DNA from: a virus
IMG/VR virus record: IMGVR_UViG_3300028837_000819
Span: 1 to 57,846 of that record
Strand: one strand, 5' to 3'
Length of the DNA: 57,846 nucleotides
Positions 31,801 through 41,072 of this stretch are shown piece by piece; positions within the stretch are counted from its first letter, which is position 1; each line of letters begins with the position of its first letter. Position numbers and translations under genes: made by a program. Below the pieces are notes generated by a model. That model was given only the letters and a program-made list of their open reading frames with translations. It ran no database searches and was not told the DNA's origin.

Positions 31801-33700
31801 GCAGGCGGCCTTCGAGGCGGGCGAACAGACGGACCTCGTGGCCGAGGGCGTTGCTCTCGTCGGCAAGATCAGTGGGTCCTTCGCGGCGGCCGAGACGACG
31901 ACCGTCACGTACGCCGGGTCCTCATGGTACACGTGCCGGGGCAATGGGCTCAAGGTCTACACACTCGATGACGGAGCCCGGCATCCCGGTCGCTGGAGCG
32001 ATACCGCGTACCGGATCATCGTCACGGCCAACGAGTGCATCAGGCTCGAATCTCCGGTGCGTCACATCTGGATCGACGGCCAGCAGTTGTTTACCAACCA
32101 TTCCACGTCGCCTTACGACGGGGTTCACAGCAGTGTCAATGACTCCAGCAGTCACCCGGAAGCGCTGATCGAAGTCTCGAACAACATTATGAAGAGCGAC
32201 GGAACTGCAGGCGGGAAATGCGGCGGGTTCCACAGCGAATGGGCTTACGGATACAACACTGCCAACCGAATCTGGAAGAACATTATCTACGACTTCGGCA
32301 ACGGAGGCGGGTACAAAGAGTCGGGGATCATGTGCCGCACCGGAGACTTTTGGGTTTACCGGAACACGATTGACCGGTGTCGGTATGGCGTCTATGATGA
32401 CGGCAACGGGGCTGACATCACAGCCAAGGGCAACATCGCGCTGGTCTACGGCACCACGCCCGTCTGCTATCAGGGCACCTTCAACGCGAACTCGACCAAC
32501 AACCTCGCGAGCGACGCCACGGCTCCGGGCTCGAATCCGATCAACAACGCCACGCCGGTCTTCGTGGATCAGGCCAACGATGACTATCACCTCGACATGA
32601 CGGACACGGACGCGATGCAAGCCGGATTGGACCTTTCGGCTGACGCCGAGATTCCGATCACCGATGACATCGACGGCCACGGTCTCAAGGCTGTGCCGGA
32701 CGTGGGCGCTGACGAGTACCGGGAGTTGGAGGTAAAGGTTCGGGTCAGGCCCACGGGAGGGGACTACACGACCCTCGCGGCGGCGAACACCGGAGAAGAG
32801 CGTGACCTCGTTCATGCGGGTGAGAAGTCGTTTATCTCGGTGGAGGGAGACTGGAGTGGTGGACCTGACACCACGGACACGACCTTCGATGAGGACTCGG
32901 CTTGGAGAACCTCTGCCGGGAACTACGTCCGGATTGAAGCCGATGACGCCAACAGGGCCACGGCCAAGTGGGATGCGAACAAGTACGTCCGTCGAGTCGC
33001 TGGCATCAGCGGGGTCATCAACATCGACCTGAACAGGTGCATAGTCCGTGGCCTTCAACTCCACGCGAACAACGCATACCGGTCCTGCGTCCAAGTACAT
33101 CGCTCTGGCGGGCACGTGACTGTCGACGGGAACTTCTGCCGCGCGCTCGATCAGACACAGAATTGTCAGGTCATCGGGCTGGACGGGTACCCCATGACCG
33201 TTGATATCATAAACAATATCTGCGAGGGCGGCGGCCACGGAATCTTCAGCGCTGCTGTCGTCGAGAAGGACCTTCAGATTTACAACAACACCATCTACGA
33301 CATGTCGCAGGTCGGCGTCAACGTGAATTGGAGTACCGGGGTCGTCAACATCAAGAACAATCTCGTTCAGGTCACGGCTGTCAATGACTATGTGATTGGC
33401 GTCAGTGGTGGGACTCTGAACACGGCGGGCAACGTAAGCGAAGACGCGACTTCCCCCGAGACAGCCCTTCGGAACCTCACGGCGGTCTTCGAGGATGTTG
33501 GATCGCTTGACTTCCATCTCTCCACAGCCGATTCGGCAGGCAGACTCAACGGGACGGACCTTTCGGCTGATGCCTACTATGCCTTCGACACGGACATCAA
33601 TGTGCAGAAGAGAATCGCCCCGTGGGATTCTGGAGCCGCTGAACTGCTCCTGAAGACCGGCGGGGGCGGGGGTGGTATGTTTAATAGGGGCATGGTCTAA
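28877..33700 (+). CDS. Giant five-repeat beta-helix virion protein (putative appendage/tail spike)
   Basis: 1607 residues from ATG 28877. Five successive units of about 320 residues start near 28877, 29840, 30805, 31755 and 32728. Each opens with a GGDYT(S/T) motif and (A/G)EQRDLV-type sequence, runs through Asn-rich beta-helix rungs (NNIIYD, NNTI, NNTF), and ends with LSADA, D(D/I)xDG and (D/I)GADE/GASQ. The unit resembles 'choice-of-anchor Q' type parallel beta-helix modules in bacterial and phage surface proteins. Probable role: surface binding or polysaccharide recognition. The N-terminus has no signal peptide. Confidence 0.75.
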   Translation: MPAQVKHLIMPSGGDYTSASAWEAGEQRDLVAADEIALGEITGDWSGGADTTYLLIDNVNWTTDATHYISLYTAEDARHPGRWDTNKYVLSVSSQWNGVVRVDANYVRIDGLQIENVWTDATTGNVVGINQNGHGDEHTNNIIRWGGGGTPDSASDAGIQYDGAAAGTHKARNNIIYDWYMGMYFDYGAAGTTFVLYDNTINDNVSTGIWIQDSVGDVTLYMKNNICNGNGAADYNETTFTTYVHSKNISEDATSPDASYQSMAVVFVDEANDDFHVDVSDTYARGAGDDLSADAQMAFNDDIDGFMREVAWDIGADQFRAVEVKRSILESGGDYSSLSGFAAGEERDLGHLGEIAVGEIDEGWTSADTGYTDFAPTNWVTTRGNYISVFTTKAARHPGRWDTSKYRLVTTNVWYGAIRCRVPFVRIDGLQVSRESDVDVGDGTGIRFDGSGDYHVTNNIVRFNGTGTLAGGDIGLNFDTVTGGNFNAYVRNNIVYDFYYGFLIDWAAGGNKIVLYNNTFHNNVGRAVQIVGAVGDIALYMKDNIAQGSGLADYNITSFTTLVTSKNISEDTTSPDGASYQSKVVTFVDEAGDDFHVAAADTSGALKGGDNLSADAQMAFTDDVDGHARSSGPWTIGADEYRSVEVIRTISETGGDYTSTAAFEAAEQRDLVNLGEAAVAKIDGAWAAADTGSAYFDSADWVTAEGNGIKVYTTAVARHKGRPGTTTYRINPAAVGGIGIRTGVPWTEIYGVEILDWGGSGYSASAIQVNTGISNCRIGYNLIHNEVAGNGGAGISFGSAGSYGMHVFNNIIYGCQTGISGDSWGTSFYQYVYANTVSNMSAYGIVSNNGFTVAKDNLVQTCATACYNSNFAAASTNNLADDTTAPGSSPINSTTVSFININGIATNVLRDYRIHEDSANARGAGADLTSDADLAVADDINGKPRDPLHFDVGASQFVAVERERVIADSGGDYTTQAAFEAGEQTDLVAEGVALVGKISGSFAAAETTTVTYAGSSWYTCRGNGLKVYTLDDGARHPGRWSDTAYRIIVTANECIRLESPVRHIWIDGQQLFTNHSTSPYDGVHSSVNDSSSHPEALIEVSNNIMKSDGTAGGKCGGFHSEWAYGYNTANRIWKNIIYDFGNGGGYKESGIMCRTGDFWVYRNTIDRCRYGVYDDGNGADITAKGNIALVYGTTPVCYQGTFNANSTNNLASDATAPGSNPINNATPVFVDQANDDYHLDMTDTDAMQAGLDLSADAEIPITDDIDGHGLKAVPDVGADEYRELEVKVRVRPTGGDYTTLAAANTGEERDLVHAGEKSFISVEGDWSGGPDTTDTTFDEDSAWRTSAGNYVRIEADDANRATAKWDANKYVRRVAGISGVINIDLNRCIVRGLQLHANNAYRSCVQVHRSGGHVTVDGNFCRALDQTQNCQVIGLDGYPMTVDIINNICEGGGHGIFSAAVVEKDLQIYNNTIYDMSQVGVNVNWSTGVVNIKNNLVQVTAVNDYVIGVSGGTLNTAGNVSEDATSPETALRNLTAVFEDVGSLDFHLSTADSAGRLNGTDLSADAYYAFDTDINVQKRIAPWDSGAAELLLKTGGGGGGMFNRGMV

Positions 33701-36700
33701 TGATTCCGTTGAAGCAGTCGTTGGCCGGGCAGGACGTTCCCGTCCGGCTCTTTAACAACGCGAACAACCCGGTCACGGGTGTCACCGCGCCGACGATACA
33801 GGTGAGCAAGAGCGGTGCCGCTCTCGTTGCCGTCTCGGACGGCGCGTGGACTGAGATCGGGAGCGGCTGCTATAACATTCAGGTCGACGCAACGGATACG
33901 AACACGGTTGGGTACCTACTGGTCATCGTGACGGGAACTGGCTTCGTGGACGCTCCGGTCCTCTGTTGGGTCCGGGCGAACACGGAGAAGGATATCGACG
34001 ACAAGCTCGGCGCTCCGGCAGGCGCGAGCGTCTCTGCGGACATCGCGGCGAACCTCGTGGCGGTCAACGCCGTCGGGACGGCAGTCGGGCTGCTCAACGA
34101 TCTTTCCGCACTGCAAGTCGAGAACGCGGTGTGGAATGCTGCGCGCTCGGCGCACACAGGTGCGACCACCTTTGGCGGCGGGGTCCTCACTGAAGACCTC
34201 AACGCGGCTGCGAAGGCGAGCGTTAATGCGGAGGTGGATGCCGCGCTCGATACCGCGATCCCCGGCTCCCCGACGGCGGACTCGATCAACGAACGGATCA
34301 AGACGCTGGATGACAACTACACGGTGACGCGGGCCGGGAACCTCGATAACCTCGACCAAGCCCTCAGCACCACGGAGTCCAACATCAGAGGCTCGGACGG
34401 CGATGACCTCAAGGACATCTCCGACGAGATAGCCGGGGTGTCCGCCGCTATCGGACTGCTCAATGATCTCAGCGCCACTCAGGTCGAGAACGCCGTTTGG
34501 GACGCGAGTAAGGCGGCTCACACAACCGGCACGACCTTCGGAGACCTCGGGAACAAGATCGACCAGTCCCTCTCAGCTACCGAGACCAACATCAGGGGCG
34601 CGGACGGGGACGATCTCAAGGACATCTCCGATGAGATCGGTCTCCTGAACAACCTCTCGGCCGCGCAGGTCAACGCCGAAGTCGATACGGCTCTCGCTGA
34701 CATCAACCTCGATCACCTCATGGCGGTGGCTGCAACGGGTTCGGACGTGGTGGATGATTCCGTCATTGCTCAGCTTGCCAGTAAGTCGGCGACGGCGGAT
34801 TGGGACACCTTTGACAACACGGCCGATTCGCTCGAAGCGCTGGCCGATGCGCTGGCGGGCTCGGGGCTCACGGCGCAGCAGGTCCGTGACGCCATGAAGC
34901 TGGCTCCCACGGTGGGCGCTCCTGCAGTGGGCTCCGTTGACGCACACCTTGACACCATCGAGGCGGACACAACGGCCATCGTCGCGAAGCTCCCTACGGG
35001 TACGATCTCTGATTTCGACGAGGCCAGCGATCTTGTCGATCTCAACGCGGATCAGAGCACCGTCACGTTCGGCACGGTGAATGCGCTCGGCACGACGGCC
35101 AAGGCGGACGTGAATGCGGAGGTGGACGCGGCACTGGACACGGCTATCCCCGGCTCCCCGACGGCTGACTCCATCAATGAGCGCATCAAGACCCTCGATG
35201 ACAATTACACGGCCGCGCGCGCGGGGAATCTGGACAACCTCGATCAGGCCATCTCCACGACCGAGAGCAACCTCATGGGTACGGGCAGCCGGGACCTCAC
35301 CGAGGTGTACGATCTCGTGGGGGCACTCAATAACCTGTCGGCCCTACAAGTCGAGAACGCGGTGTGGGACGCGGCCAAGTCGAGCCACACGGGCGGGACC
35401 ACCTTCGGCGATCTCGGCCAGAAGGTCGATCAGGCGATCAGCGTCACCGAGTCCAACATCCGAGGCACGGACGGGGACGATCTCAAGGACCTCAGCGATC
35501 AGATGGACGCCCTGCAGACCTCCATCGACGGCATCTCGAACGTCACTCGGCTCAGCACGGCGCTCCCGAAGTACATGCAGCGCCCGTCCTCGGGTGACAA
35601 GGCCGTCTTCGTCAAGGTCGCCCTCAAGGACACCACCGGTCAGATGGAGGACCCGGACAACAGCGACATTGGGCTCAAGGTCTACAACTCGGCCGGGACT
35701 TCAAGGAACGCGAACCTCTATCAGGATCAGGCGCTTACGACGTCGCTGGTCGCCAGCTTGTACGCCGGTCGCCTGAAGCTCGTGAAGACTGCCACCGGTC
35801 TCTATGAGTTCTACTACAAGGTCAACGCCGCCGATGCAGAGGAGGAGTTGATCTTCGACTTCTATTGGGAAGAGAGCAGCGTCGGCCTCACGGAGTTCCG
35901 CTCCTCGCAGATTACGGACGCGGCGAACGATCTCACGGCTATCAAGCTGCAGACGGACAAGCTCACCTTCGACGGCTCCAGCCGGATCATCTCGAACGCC
36001 CGCGCGATCTCGGACAGCACGACTGCGGCGGATGATCTCGAAGCCAACATCGGGTACCTCGACCAGTCGCTCGTGACGATGGAGGCTGACATCAGGGGAA
36101 CAGACGGGGACGACCTGAAGGATATCTCCGACGAGATTGCTGCGCTCAGCATACCTACGGTCGGGCAGATCGAGAACGCGGTGTGGAATGCGGCTCGCTC
36201 GGGTCACACCAACGTCGGGAGCATGGGCGAGACGATGACGGACCTCGACACGAAGCTCCCCACCGGGACCATTTCGGACTTCGACGAGACGAGCGACCTT
36301 GTGGACCTCAACGCGGACCAGAGCGGCGTGACAATCGGGACCGTCAACGCTCTCGGGACCACCGCGAAGGCGGACGTGCTGGCGGAAGTCAACTCGGCTC
36401 TCAACACAGCAGTTCCGGGAAGTCCGACGGCCGATTCCCTCTTCGAGCGCATCCAGACGCTCGATGATAACTACACGGCAGCGAGAGCGCCCAACCTTGA
36501 CAACCTCGATCAGGCGATCAGCACCACGGAGTCGAACATCCGAGGGTCCGACGGCGACGACCTGAAGGACCTCAGCGATCAACTCGATGCCGTCTCCACG
36601 GCTATCGGTGCGCTCAACAATCTCAGCGCTGCACAGGTGAATGCCGAGGTGGACACCGCGCTCTCGGACATCAACCTCGATCACCTTATGGCGGTCGCTG

Positions 36701-37893
36701 CTACCGGGGCGGACGTGGTTGACGATTCGGCCATCGCGCAGATGGTCAGCAAGGCGGGAACAGCAGATTGGGACACGTTCGACAACACCGCAGACTCGCT
36801 TGAGGCCATCGCCGACGCCATGAGCGGCTCTGGACTTACGGCTCAGCAGGTCCGGGATGCCATGAAGCTCGCCCCCACGGGCGGTGCCCCGGCTGGTGGA
36901 TCGGTTGACGCCCACCTCGATAACATCGAGACCGACACAACCGCCATCGTGGCGAAGCTCCCCACCGGGACGATCTCCGACTTCGATGAGACCACGGACA
37001 AGGTGGACCTCAATGCGAATCAGTCGAGCGTGACCGTCGGAACCGTCACGGTTGTGGATTCTCTCGGGACTACGGCCAAGGCAGACGTGAATGCCGAGGT
37101 CGACGCCGCGCTTGATACCGCGATTCCTGCTTCGCCAACAGCAGACTCGATCAACGAGCGGATCAAGACGCTGGATGACAACTATACGCCCGCGCGCGCG
37201 GGGTACCTCGATGACCTCGATGCCCCGATCAGTACGGCCATCGCGGACATAGCGACGAACCTCAGCGCGATCAACGCCGTTGGGGTGCTGGTCGCTGGGC
37301 AGAACGATCTCTCGGCCCTACAGGTCGAGAACGCCGTGTGGGATGCGGTCCTCGCGGCGCACCCGAATATCGGATCGACCGGGCTGGCGCTCGCAACGGC
37401 GGCGGCCGGTGGCTCGCCCACGACGATTGCGGCGGCCGTGTGGGACCTCGCACGCGCGGGGCACACGGGACCCACGACCTTCGGCGGCTCCATCGACGCG
37501 CTGGACACGAAGCTCCCCGCTGGTCCTATCGCCGAACCGGGCGATCAGATGGACCTCGTTCCGGCAACGCTCGCGCGGCTTACCGAGTACATCCCGAGGC
37601 GGTCGGTATCGTACGATGACACCGGGGACGTGCTGACGATCCTCGCGTGGCTGGAGATCGAGGGCGAGATCGTGGCATCGCCTACGAGCGTTGCGGTGGA
37701 CGTGCTAGATGAGGACGGAACCAACGTCTTCGCGCAGCTTACGTCCAGCAGTCCGCAGACCGACGGCGTCTTCAAGCTCACGCAGAGCGCGCCGGGGCTC
37801 ACTCCGGCGAAGTCATATCAGGTGAAGGTGGCGGTTGTGCATAACGCCATCACGTACACGAACATCAAGAACATCGTGACGGTGGGTGCATGA
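33700..37893 (+). CDS. Repeat-rich elongated fibre-like protein
   Basis: 1397 residues; ATG 33700 overlaps the previous stop. The N-terminal ~100 residues form a beta domain (VPVRLFNNANNPVTG, GCYNIQVDATDTNTVGYLLV). The rest repeats several blocks, for example EVDAALDTAIPGSPTADSI near 34229, 35117 and 37091 with a variant near 36382, LDDNYTxxRAGNLDNLDQA, ESNIRGxDGDDLKDISDEI, and NLSAxQVENAVWxAARS. These alternate helix and turn and are typical of long trimeric phage fibres or whiskers. A beta-rich segment near 35570-35950 interrupts the repeats, and the end (about 1310-1397) is a beta domain. A fibre role is inferred from repeats and position. Confidence 0.7.
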   Translation: MIPLKQSLAGQDVPVRLFNNANNPVTGVTAPTIQVSKSGAALVAVSDGAWTEIGSGCYNIQVDATDTNTVGYLLVIVTGTGFVDAPVLCWVRANTEKDIDDKLGAPAGASVSADIAANLVAVNAVGTAVGLLNDLSALQVENAVWNAARSAHTGATTFGGGVLTEDLNAAAKASVNAEVDAALDTAIPGSPTADSINERIKTLDDNYTVTRAGNLDNLDQALSTTESNIRGSDGDDLKDISDEIAGVSAAIGLLNDLSATQVENAVWDASKAAHTTGTTFGDLGNKIDQSLSATETNIRGADGDDLKDISDEIGLLNNLSAAQVNAEVDTALADINLDHLMAVAATGSDVVDDSVIAQLASKSATADWDTFDNTADSLEALADALAGSGLTAQQVRDAMKLAPTVGAPAVGSVDAHLDTIEADTTAIVAKLPTGTISDFDEASDLVDLNADQSTVTFGTVNALGTTAKADVNAEVDAALDTAIPGSPTADSINERIKTLDDNYTAARAGNLDNLDQAISTTESNLMGTGSRDLTEVYDLVGALNNLSALQVENAVWDAAKSSHTGGTTFGDLGQKVDQAISVTESNIRGTDGDDLKDLSDQMDALQTSIDGISNVTRLSTALPKYMQRPSSGDKAVFVKVALKDTTGQMEDPDNSDIGLKVYNSAGTSRNANLYQDQALTTSLVASLYAGRLKLVKTATGLYEFYYKVNAADAEEELIFDFYWEESSVGLTEFRSSQITDAANDLTAIKLQTDKLTFDGSSRIISNARAISDSTTAADDLEANIGYLDQSLVTMEADIRGTDGDDLKDISDEIAALSIPTVGQIENAVWNAARSGHTNVGSMGETMTDLDTKLPTGTISDFDETSDLVDLNADQSGVTIGTVNALGTTAKADVLAEVNSALNTAVPGSPTADSLFERIQTLDDNYTAARAPNLDNLDQAISTTESNIRGSDGDDLKDLSDQLDAVSTAIGALNNLSAAQVNAEVDTALSDINLDHLMAVAATGADVVDDSAIAQMVSKAGTADWDTFDNTADSLEAIADAMSGSGLTAQQVRDAMKLAPTGGAPAGGSVDAHLDNIETDTTAIVAKLPTGTISDFDETTDKVDLNANQSSVTVGTVTVVDSLGTTAKADVNAEVDAALDTAIPASPTADSINERIKTLDDNYTPARAGYLDDLDAPISTAIADIATNLSAINAVGVLVAGQNDLSALQVENAVWDAVLAAHPNIGSTGLALATAAAGGSPTTIAAAVWDLARAGHTGPTTFGGSIDALDTKLPAGPIAEPGDQMDLVPATLARLTEYIPRRSVSYDDTGDVLTILAWLEIEGEIVASPTSVAVDVLDEDGTNVFAQLTSSSPQTDGVFKLTQSAPGLTPAKSYQVKVAVVHNAITYTNIKNIVTVGA

Positions 37894-38774
37894 TAATTCA
37901 GCAGACAGGGCCGGACGCAGTGCTCATGTTTCTGGACGCCGGAGGTCTCACGCCTCCGGACCCGTGCACCATCGTGTCCGTCCGGAAGGCTGGCCCCGTC
38001 ACCATCGAGGTGGAGATCACCGACGGCGCGGGGTATGACAACTACGTCCAGCTTCGCAAGAGGGACACTGGCGAACTCGTGGACCTCAGCTTTGTCTCCG
38101 GCGACGGGACTGTCACGCTCACCGCGCCGACCGAAACAGCCGTCTATCTCCTCATCCCATACAGCGTCAACGGGGCGTACGTCTCCGTGCCCGGCGATCC
38201 GTGGAGCGTGTACCTCTCTTGCGGCCTCTGCATCAAGGAATTCCCGGTCGCGTCGGGCGTCGATATCCCGATCCAAGAGCAACTCATCGAGGAGATGTAC
38301 GAGCGCACGTATCCGGCGCTGCCATACTACAATCTTCTCAAGCAGGTCACGCCGCAGACCACCGGCCCCGAGGAGATCGTCGGCGAGGCGGCCACCACAC
38401 AGTTCGACCCTATTTGGGGCGAGCGCGTCCCGAGCAACATGACGGAGTGGGACCAAGCGCACCTCAGTACCACCTTCGATCCGACGGAGAAGGGCGAGTA
38501 CGCGGCCCCGGTCGAGCTTCACATCCGCGTGCAGCGTGAGGCCCACGAGCTTGACCTCAAGAAGTGGGGCTTCGATCAGATCAGGGACGTGCTGGCCTTC
38601 ATCCCGCTCTCGGTTCTGGAGACGAACGCGATCCTCGTCCGGCCGGGTGACTACTTCGTTTGGGACGAGACCGAGTACACCGTCTTGCAGAAGGACCGGG
38701 ACGGCTGGTGGAAGAACACGACGAGGCGCTTTTACATGATCCTCAACTGCGAGAAGCGGAGGAAGGGCTCGTGA
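37890..38774 (+). CDS. Putative neck/tail protein with N-terminal beta domain
   Basis: ATG 37890 overlaps the previous stop (ATGA). 294 residues. Residues 1-110 form a beta sandwich-like domain (VLMFLDAGGLTPPDPCTIVSV, TIEVEITDGAG). The C-terminal part (from about 145) contains YYNLLKQVTPQTTGPEEIVGE, DPIWGERVPS, LHIRVQREAHELDLKKWGF and ILVRPGDYFVWDETEYTVL. This reads like a connector or head-closure protein with a ring-forming beta domain. No homologue named with certainty. Located between fibre-like and tail-completion genes. Confidence 0.55.
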   Translation: MIIQQTGPDAVLMFLDAGGLTPPDPCTIVSVRKAGPVTIEVEITDGAGYDNYVQLRKRDTGELVDLSFVSGDGTVTLTAPTETAVYLLIPYSVNGAYVSVPGDPWSVYLSCGLCIKEFPVASGVDIPIQEQLIEEMYERTYPALPYYNLLKQVTPQTTGPEEIVGEAATTQFDPIWGERVPSNMTEWDQAHLSTTFDPTEKGEYAAPVELHIRVQREAHELDLKKWGFDQIRDVLAFIPLSVLETNAILVRPGDYFVWDETEYTVLQKDRDGWWKNTTRRFYMILNCEKRRKGS

Positions 38775-39202
38775 TGGATGGCACGCGCCTATACTCCGGC
38801 CGGACGGTCAAGGTCCTCTCGACCAACTGTATCGAGGTGGCGCTCGACCTCGGGTTTGGGCTGCACCTCAACAAGCGGATCGTGCTGGAAGGGGTCAACA
38901 ACCGGAGCATCCCGAAGAAGCTCAGGAACGCGGCGCAGCACGCGCTCATCGTTCTCGTGGGTGGCAAGCGTGTGCTCGTGCACGTCGATGACACGAAGCA
39001 GGACGGGTTCCTCACCGGCCGCGTCTATCTCGACGAGAAGGTCTACGGCGAGCCGGTCGGGATGACCATCCCCTTTGGCCGGGAGACGCCGTTGCTGGAG
39101 GTCAGTGAGTTCTATCGGTGGCTCGGTGATGTCGAGTTCGACCTCAAGGAAGTGAAGGCCGCGCTGAACGGCAGGAACGGGAAGCCCAAGAAGAATGTCT
39201 AG
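38774..39202 (+). CDS. Degenerate staphylococcal-nuclease-fold protein in the neck region
   Basis: ATG 38774, 142 residues, overlapping the previous stop. By eye it follows the SNase fold of the 11600 gene: CIEVALDLGFGLHLN aligns with TIDLNVDLGFNINV, RIVLEGVNNRS with RVRLLGVDTPE, and VLVHVDDTKQDGFLTGRVYL with VIVKTYKDKKGKYGRWLAEL. The catalytic Asp, Arg and Glu positions are replaced (GDT to TNC, DTPE to NNRS); only the late Arg remains. So it is probably a structural or binding protein that kept the fold. Its neighbours are neck and tail genes. Confidence 0.65.
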   Translation: MDGTRLYSGRTVKVLSTNCIEVALDLGFGLHLNKRIVLEGVNNRSIPKKLRNAAQHALIVLVGGKRVLVHVDDTKQDGFLTGRVYLDEKVYGEPVGMTIPFGRETPLLEVSEFYRWLGDVEFDLKEVKAALNGRNGKPKKNV

Positions 39203-40784
39203 CCCATACACATTCGAGAATTCGCTCCGGTACCACGACGTCGCCGTGTACGAGTGGCTCAAGGGCCTGCACGTGGATTACCGGATCAAGGATGACCCGC
39301 TGGTCCTCCGTCCGGACGAAGAGGTCCTCTCGATCTTCGCGTCTCCGTCACGCCCGTTTGCTCAGGTTGCGGACCTACTAGTCGCGCGCGACTTCTTCCA
39401 TGACATGGGCCTTACGCCCGCGCAGATGACGGAGATGGCCGAGGATCAGTTCCACGCGATCCTTCCGTTGCCAATCATCACGATACAGCGCGCGGACCCA
39501 CAGCCGGACACGGAGCTTGCGAGCGTCCCGAAGGTCTTCAGGAGGAAGTACCTCAACCCGCTGACCGGCAAGTGGGAGTTCCACCCGTGGCCCGGTCACT
39601 ATCGGACCGAGTACACCTTCACTCTCTGGTCGCAGAACAAGATGACCGAGGCGTTCCTGCTCGAATGGTTCTACGCACAGATTGGAAAGGTCGGCGCGGC
39701 TGACAACGAGACCTTCATCGCGGTCAATCACGACGAGCCGTGGGGGACCCTCAAGCAGAGCTTCAAGCTGTCGGGAAGTTCCGATCTCTCCGAGCTTGAG
39801 AGCGCAGACAACCCACGCTGGCTCAGGCACGAGTTGTCCTTCTCGCTCCGGACATGGATCATGCGTCTCTCGGCGGTGAGCTACGATTACCACGACCGGC
39901 AGGGCCTCGACGTGGATCAGATCGGGCCGGAAGGTCCGTACGGCAACTGCACCGACGAGGGCACGCCGCTGGATGTCGCCAACACCGGCATTCAGACCCT
40001 CAACCTGTTCGAGTTCTCGTTGCCTCCGAACCGGGTCCCGACGCTCTGGCCGAAGACGGGCAACGCCACCGTGGCGATGGGTGACGAGTCTCCGGGAGGG
40101 ACTTACAAGACGCGGTTCCACCCCACGCTGCGGATCGGCGTCGAGGAGCCAACGGATACCGTCTCGCTCCTCGAACGGCTGTACGTGAAGGACGACGACG
40201 ACCTCGGGATCGTGGGTTTCTCCTTCGCTTACAAGGCCACCCTGCCGGTCGAATTCGAGGTCCACACCAAGGACTACACGGCCGATCAGGAGTTCAGCGC
40301 TTTCAGCCTCGTGCTCCCGGCCGCGAGCCGGTGGAAGAAGGTCCACCGTTTCACGGTCGTGAACAAGGACTCCTTCATCGCGAAAATAGCCGGAATCATG
40401 GGCCAGAACCCGCAGGAAGCCCGTCTGTCCGATCTCGATTTCAGGGTCATTTCCTCGTTGACAAAGGTCCCCCCTACGGGTAACATTGATCTCGGCACGG
40501 AGATAAAATACTTCTGGAATGGTCTTGAAAAAGCCCCATATCTTGGTATCATTGTCGTCGCGGCAACTACCGGGGGCAATAACGAGGTCGTCCTTGAGGA
40601 TGATGACGTGAATCCAGACACCTCGCGATCACAGATCGTCGACGCGGCTGTCAACGTCGGTGCCGTTCTTCTGTCCCAACCCAAGCATAGTTCACTGGCC
40701 CTTCGCGTCCCCAAGGACGTGACGGTCAGCAGTGTGTACGTCCAGAGGTTCCTTCCGGCGTACAATGGAGACGAGCTTGACTGA
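39195..40784 (+). CDS. Putative tail terminator/completion protein fused to a C-terminal domain
   Basis: ATG 39195, 529 residues, overlapping the previous stop by 8 nt. The N-terminal half (to about 240) contains YHDVAVYEWLKGLHVDYRI, PLPIITIQRADP, FRRKYLNPLTGKWEFHPWPG and HYRTEYTFTLWSQNKMTE, which looks like tail-completion proteins that cap the tube just before the sheath gene. The C-terminal half is a beta-rich domain (LSDLDFRVISSLTKVPPTG, YFWNGLEKAPYLGIIVVAA). Function assigned by position and weak pattern only. The last 260 bp contain an AT-rich promoter-like pair. Confidence 0.45.
   Translation: MSSPYTFENSLRYHDVAVYEWLKGLHVDYRIKDDPLVLRPDEEVLSIFASPSRPFAQVADLLVARDFFHDMGLTPAQMTEMAEDQFHAILPLPIITIQRADPQPDTELASVPKVFRRKYLNPLTGKWEFHPWPGHYRTEYTFTLWSQNKMTEAFLLEWFYAQIGKVGAADNETFIAVNHDEPWGTLKQSFKLSGSSDLSELESADNPRWLRHELSFSLRTWIMRLSAVSYDYHDRQGLDVDQIGPEGPYGNCTDEGTPLDVANTGIQTLNLFEFSLPPNRVPTLWPKTGNATVAMGDESPGGTYKTRFHPTLRIGVEEPTDTVSLLERLYVKDDDDLGIVGFSFAYKATLPVEFEVHTKDYTADQEFSAFSLVLPAASRWKKVHRFTVVNKDSFIAKIAGIMGQNPQEARLSDLDFRVISSLTKVPPTGNIDLGTEIKYFWNGLEKAPYLGIIVVAATTGGNNEVVLEDDDVNPDTSRSQIVDAAVNVGAVLLSQPKHSSLALRVPKDVTVSSVYVQRFLPAYNGDELD
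40525..40552 (+). promoter_or_regulatory. Promoter-like boxes upstream of the sheath operon
   Basis: TTGAAA (40525-40530), 16-bp spacer, TATCAT (40547-40552) in an AT-rich patch of a GC-rich gene, upstream of the genes at 40809 and 41073. Confidence 0.45.
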
Positions 40785-40808
40785 CCTTGCTGTCAGGAGG
40801 GTAAAGCC

Positions 40809-41015
40809 GTGTCGAACGTGATGATTGCAAACAAGCTCCCGCAGGCCGTCGAGGTCTCGCTGCAGAGCCCCGGTGGTGGCGTCGAGGGCGTCAAGCTGGA
40901 GCCCTACGAGGCTATCCCGAACGACCGCAGGCCGGAGCATGTGGCCGAGTCCAGCGTGACGGGTTACACGCGGGGACTCGCGGAGCGGGGTTACATCCGA
41001 ATCCGCAAGGGCTAA
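40809..41015 (+). CDS. Small unknown protein before the sheath
   Basis: GTG 40809 after CAGGAGGG. 68 residues: MSNVMIANKLPQAVEVSLQS, ESSVTGYTRGLAERGYIRIRKG. It lies 58 nt before the sheath start. Small proteins here in myoviruses are often unannotated; no function can be read. Confidence 0.55.
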   Translation: MSNVMIANKLPQAVEVSLQSPGGGVEGVKLEPYEAIPNDRRPEHVAESSVTGYTRGLAERGYIRIRKG

Positions 41016-41072
41016 TTCCTCGGTGCTCGCGTGGATGCTTTACTCGCGGGCTGATACGAAGGAGTGACCGTC

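Noticed and set aside
31922-33517. 531-codon minus-strand ORF opposite the five-repeat protein
   Set aside because: Shadow of repeated + strand codons; no start signal or recognisable domain.
33700-37893. CRISPR-like array
   Set aside because: The repeats are protein-level blocks of varying length inside one open frame, not identical short repeats with spacers.
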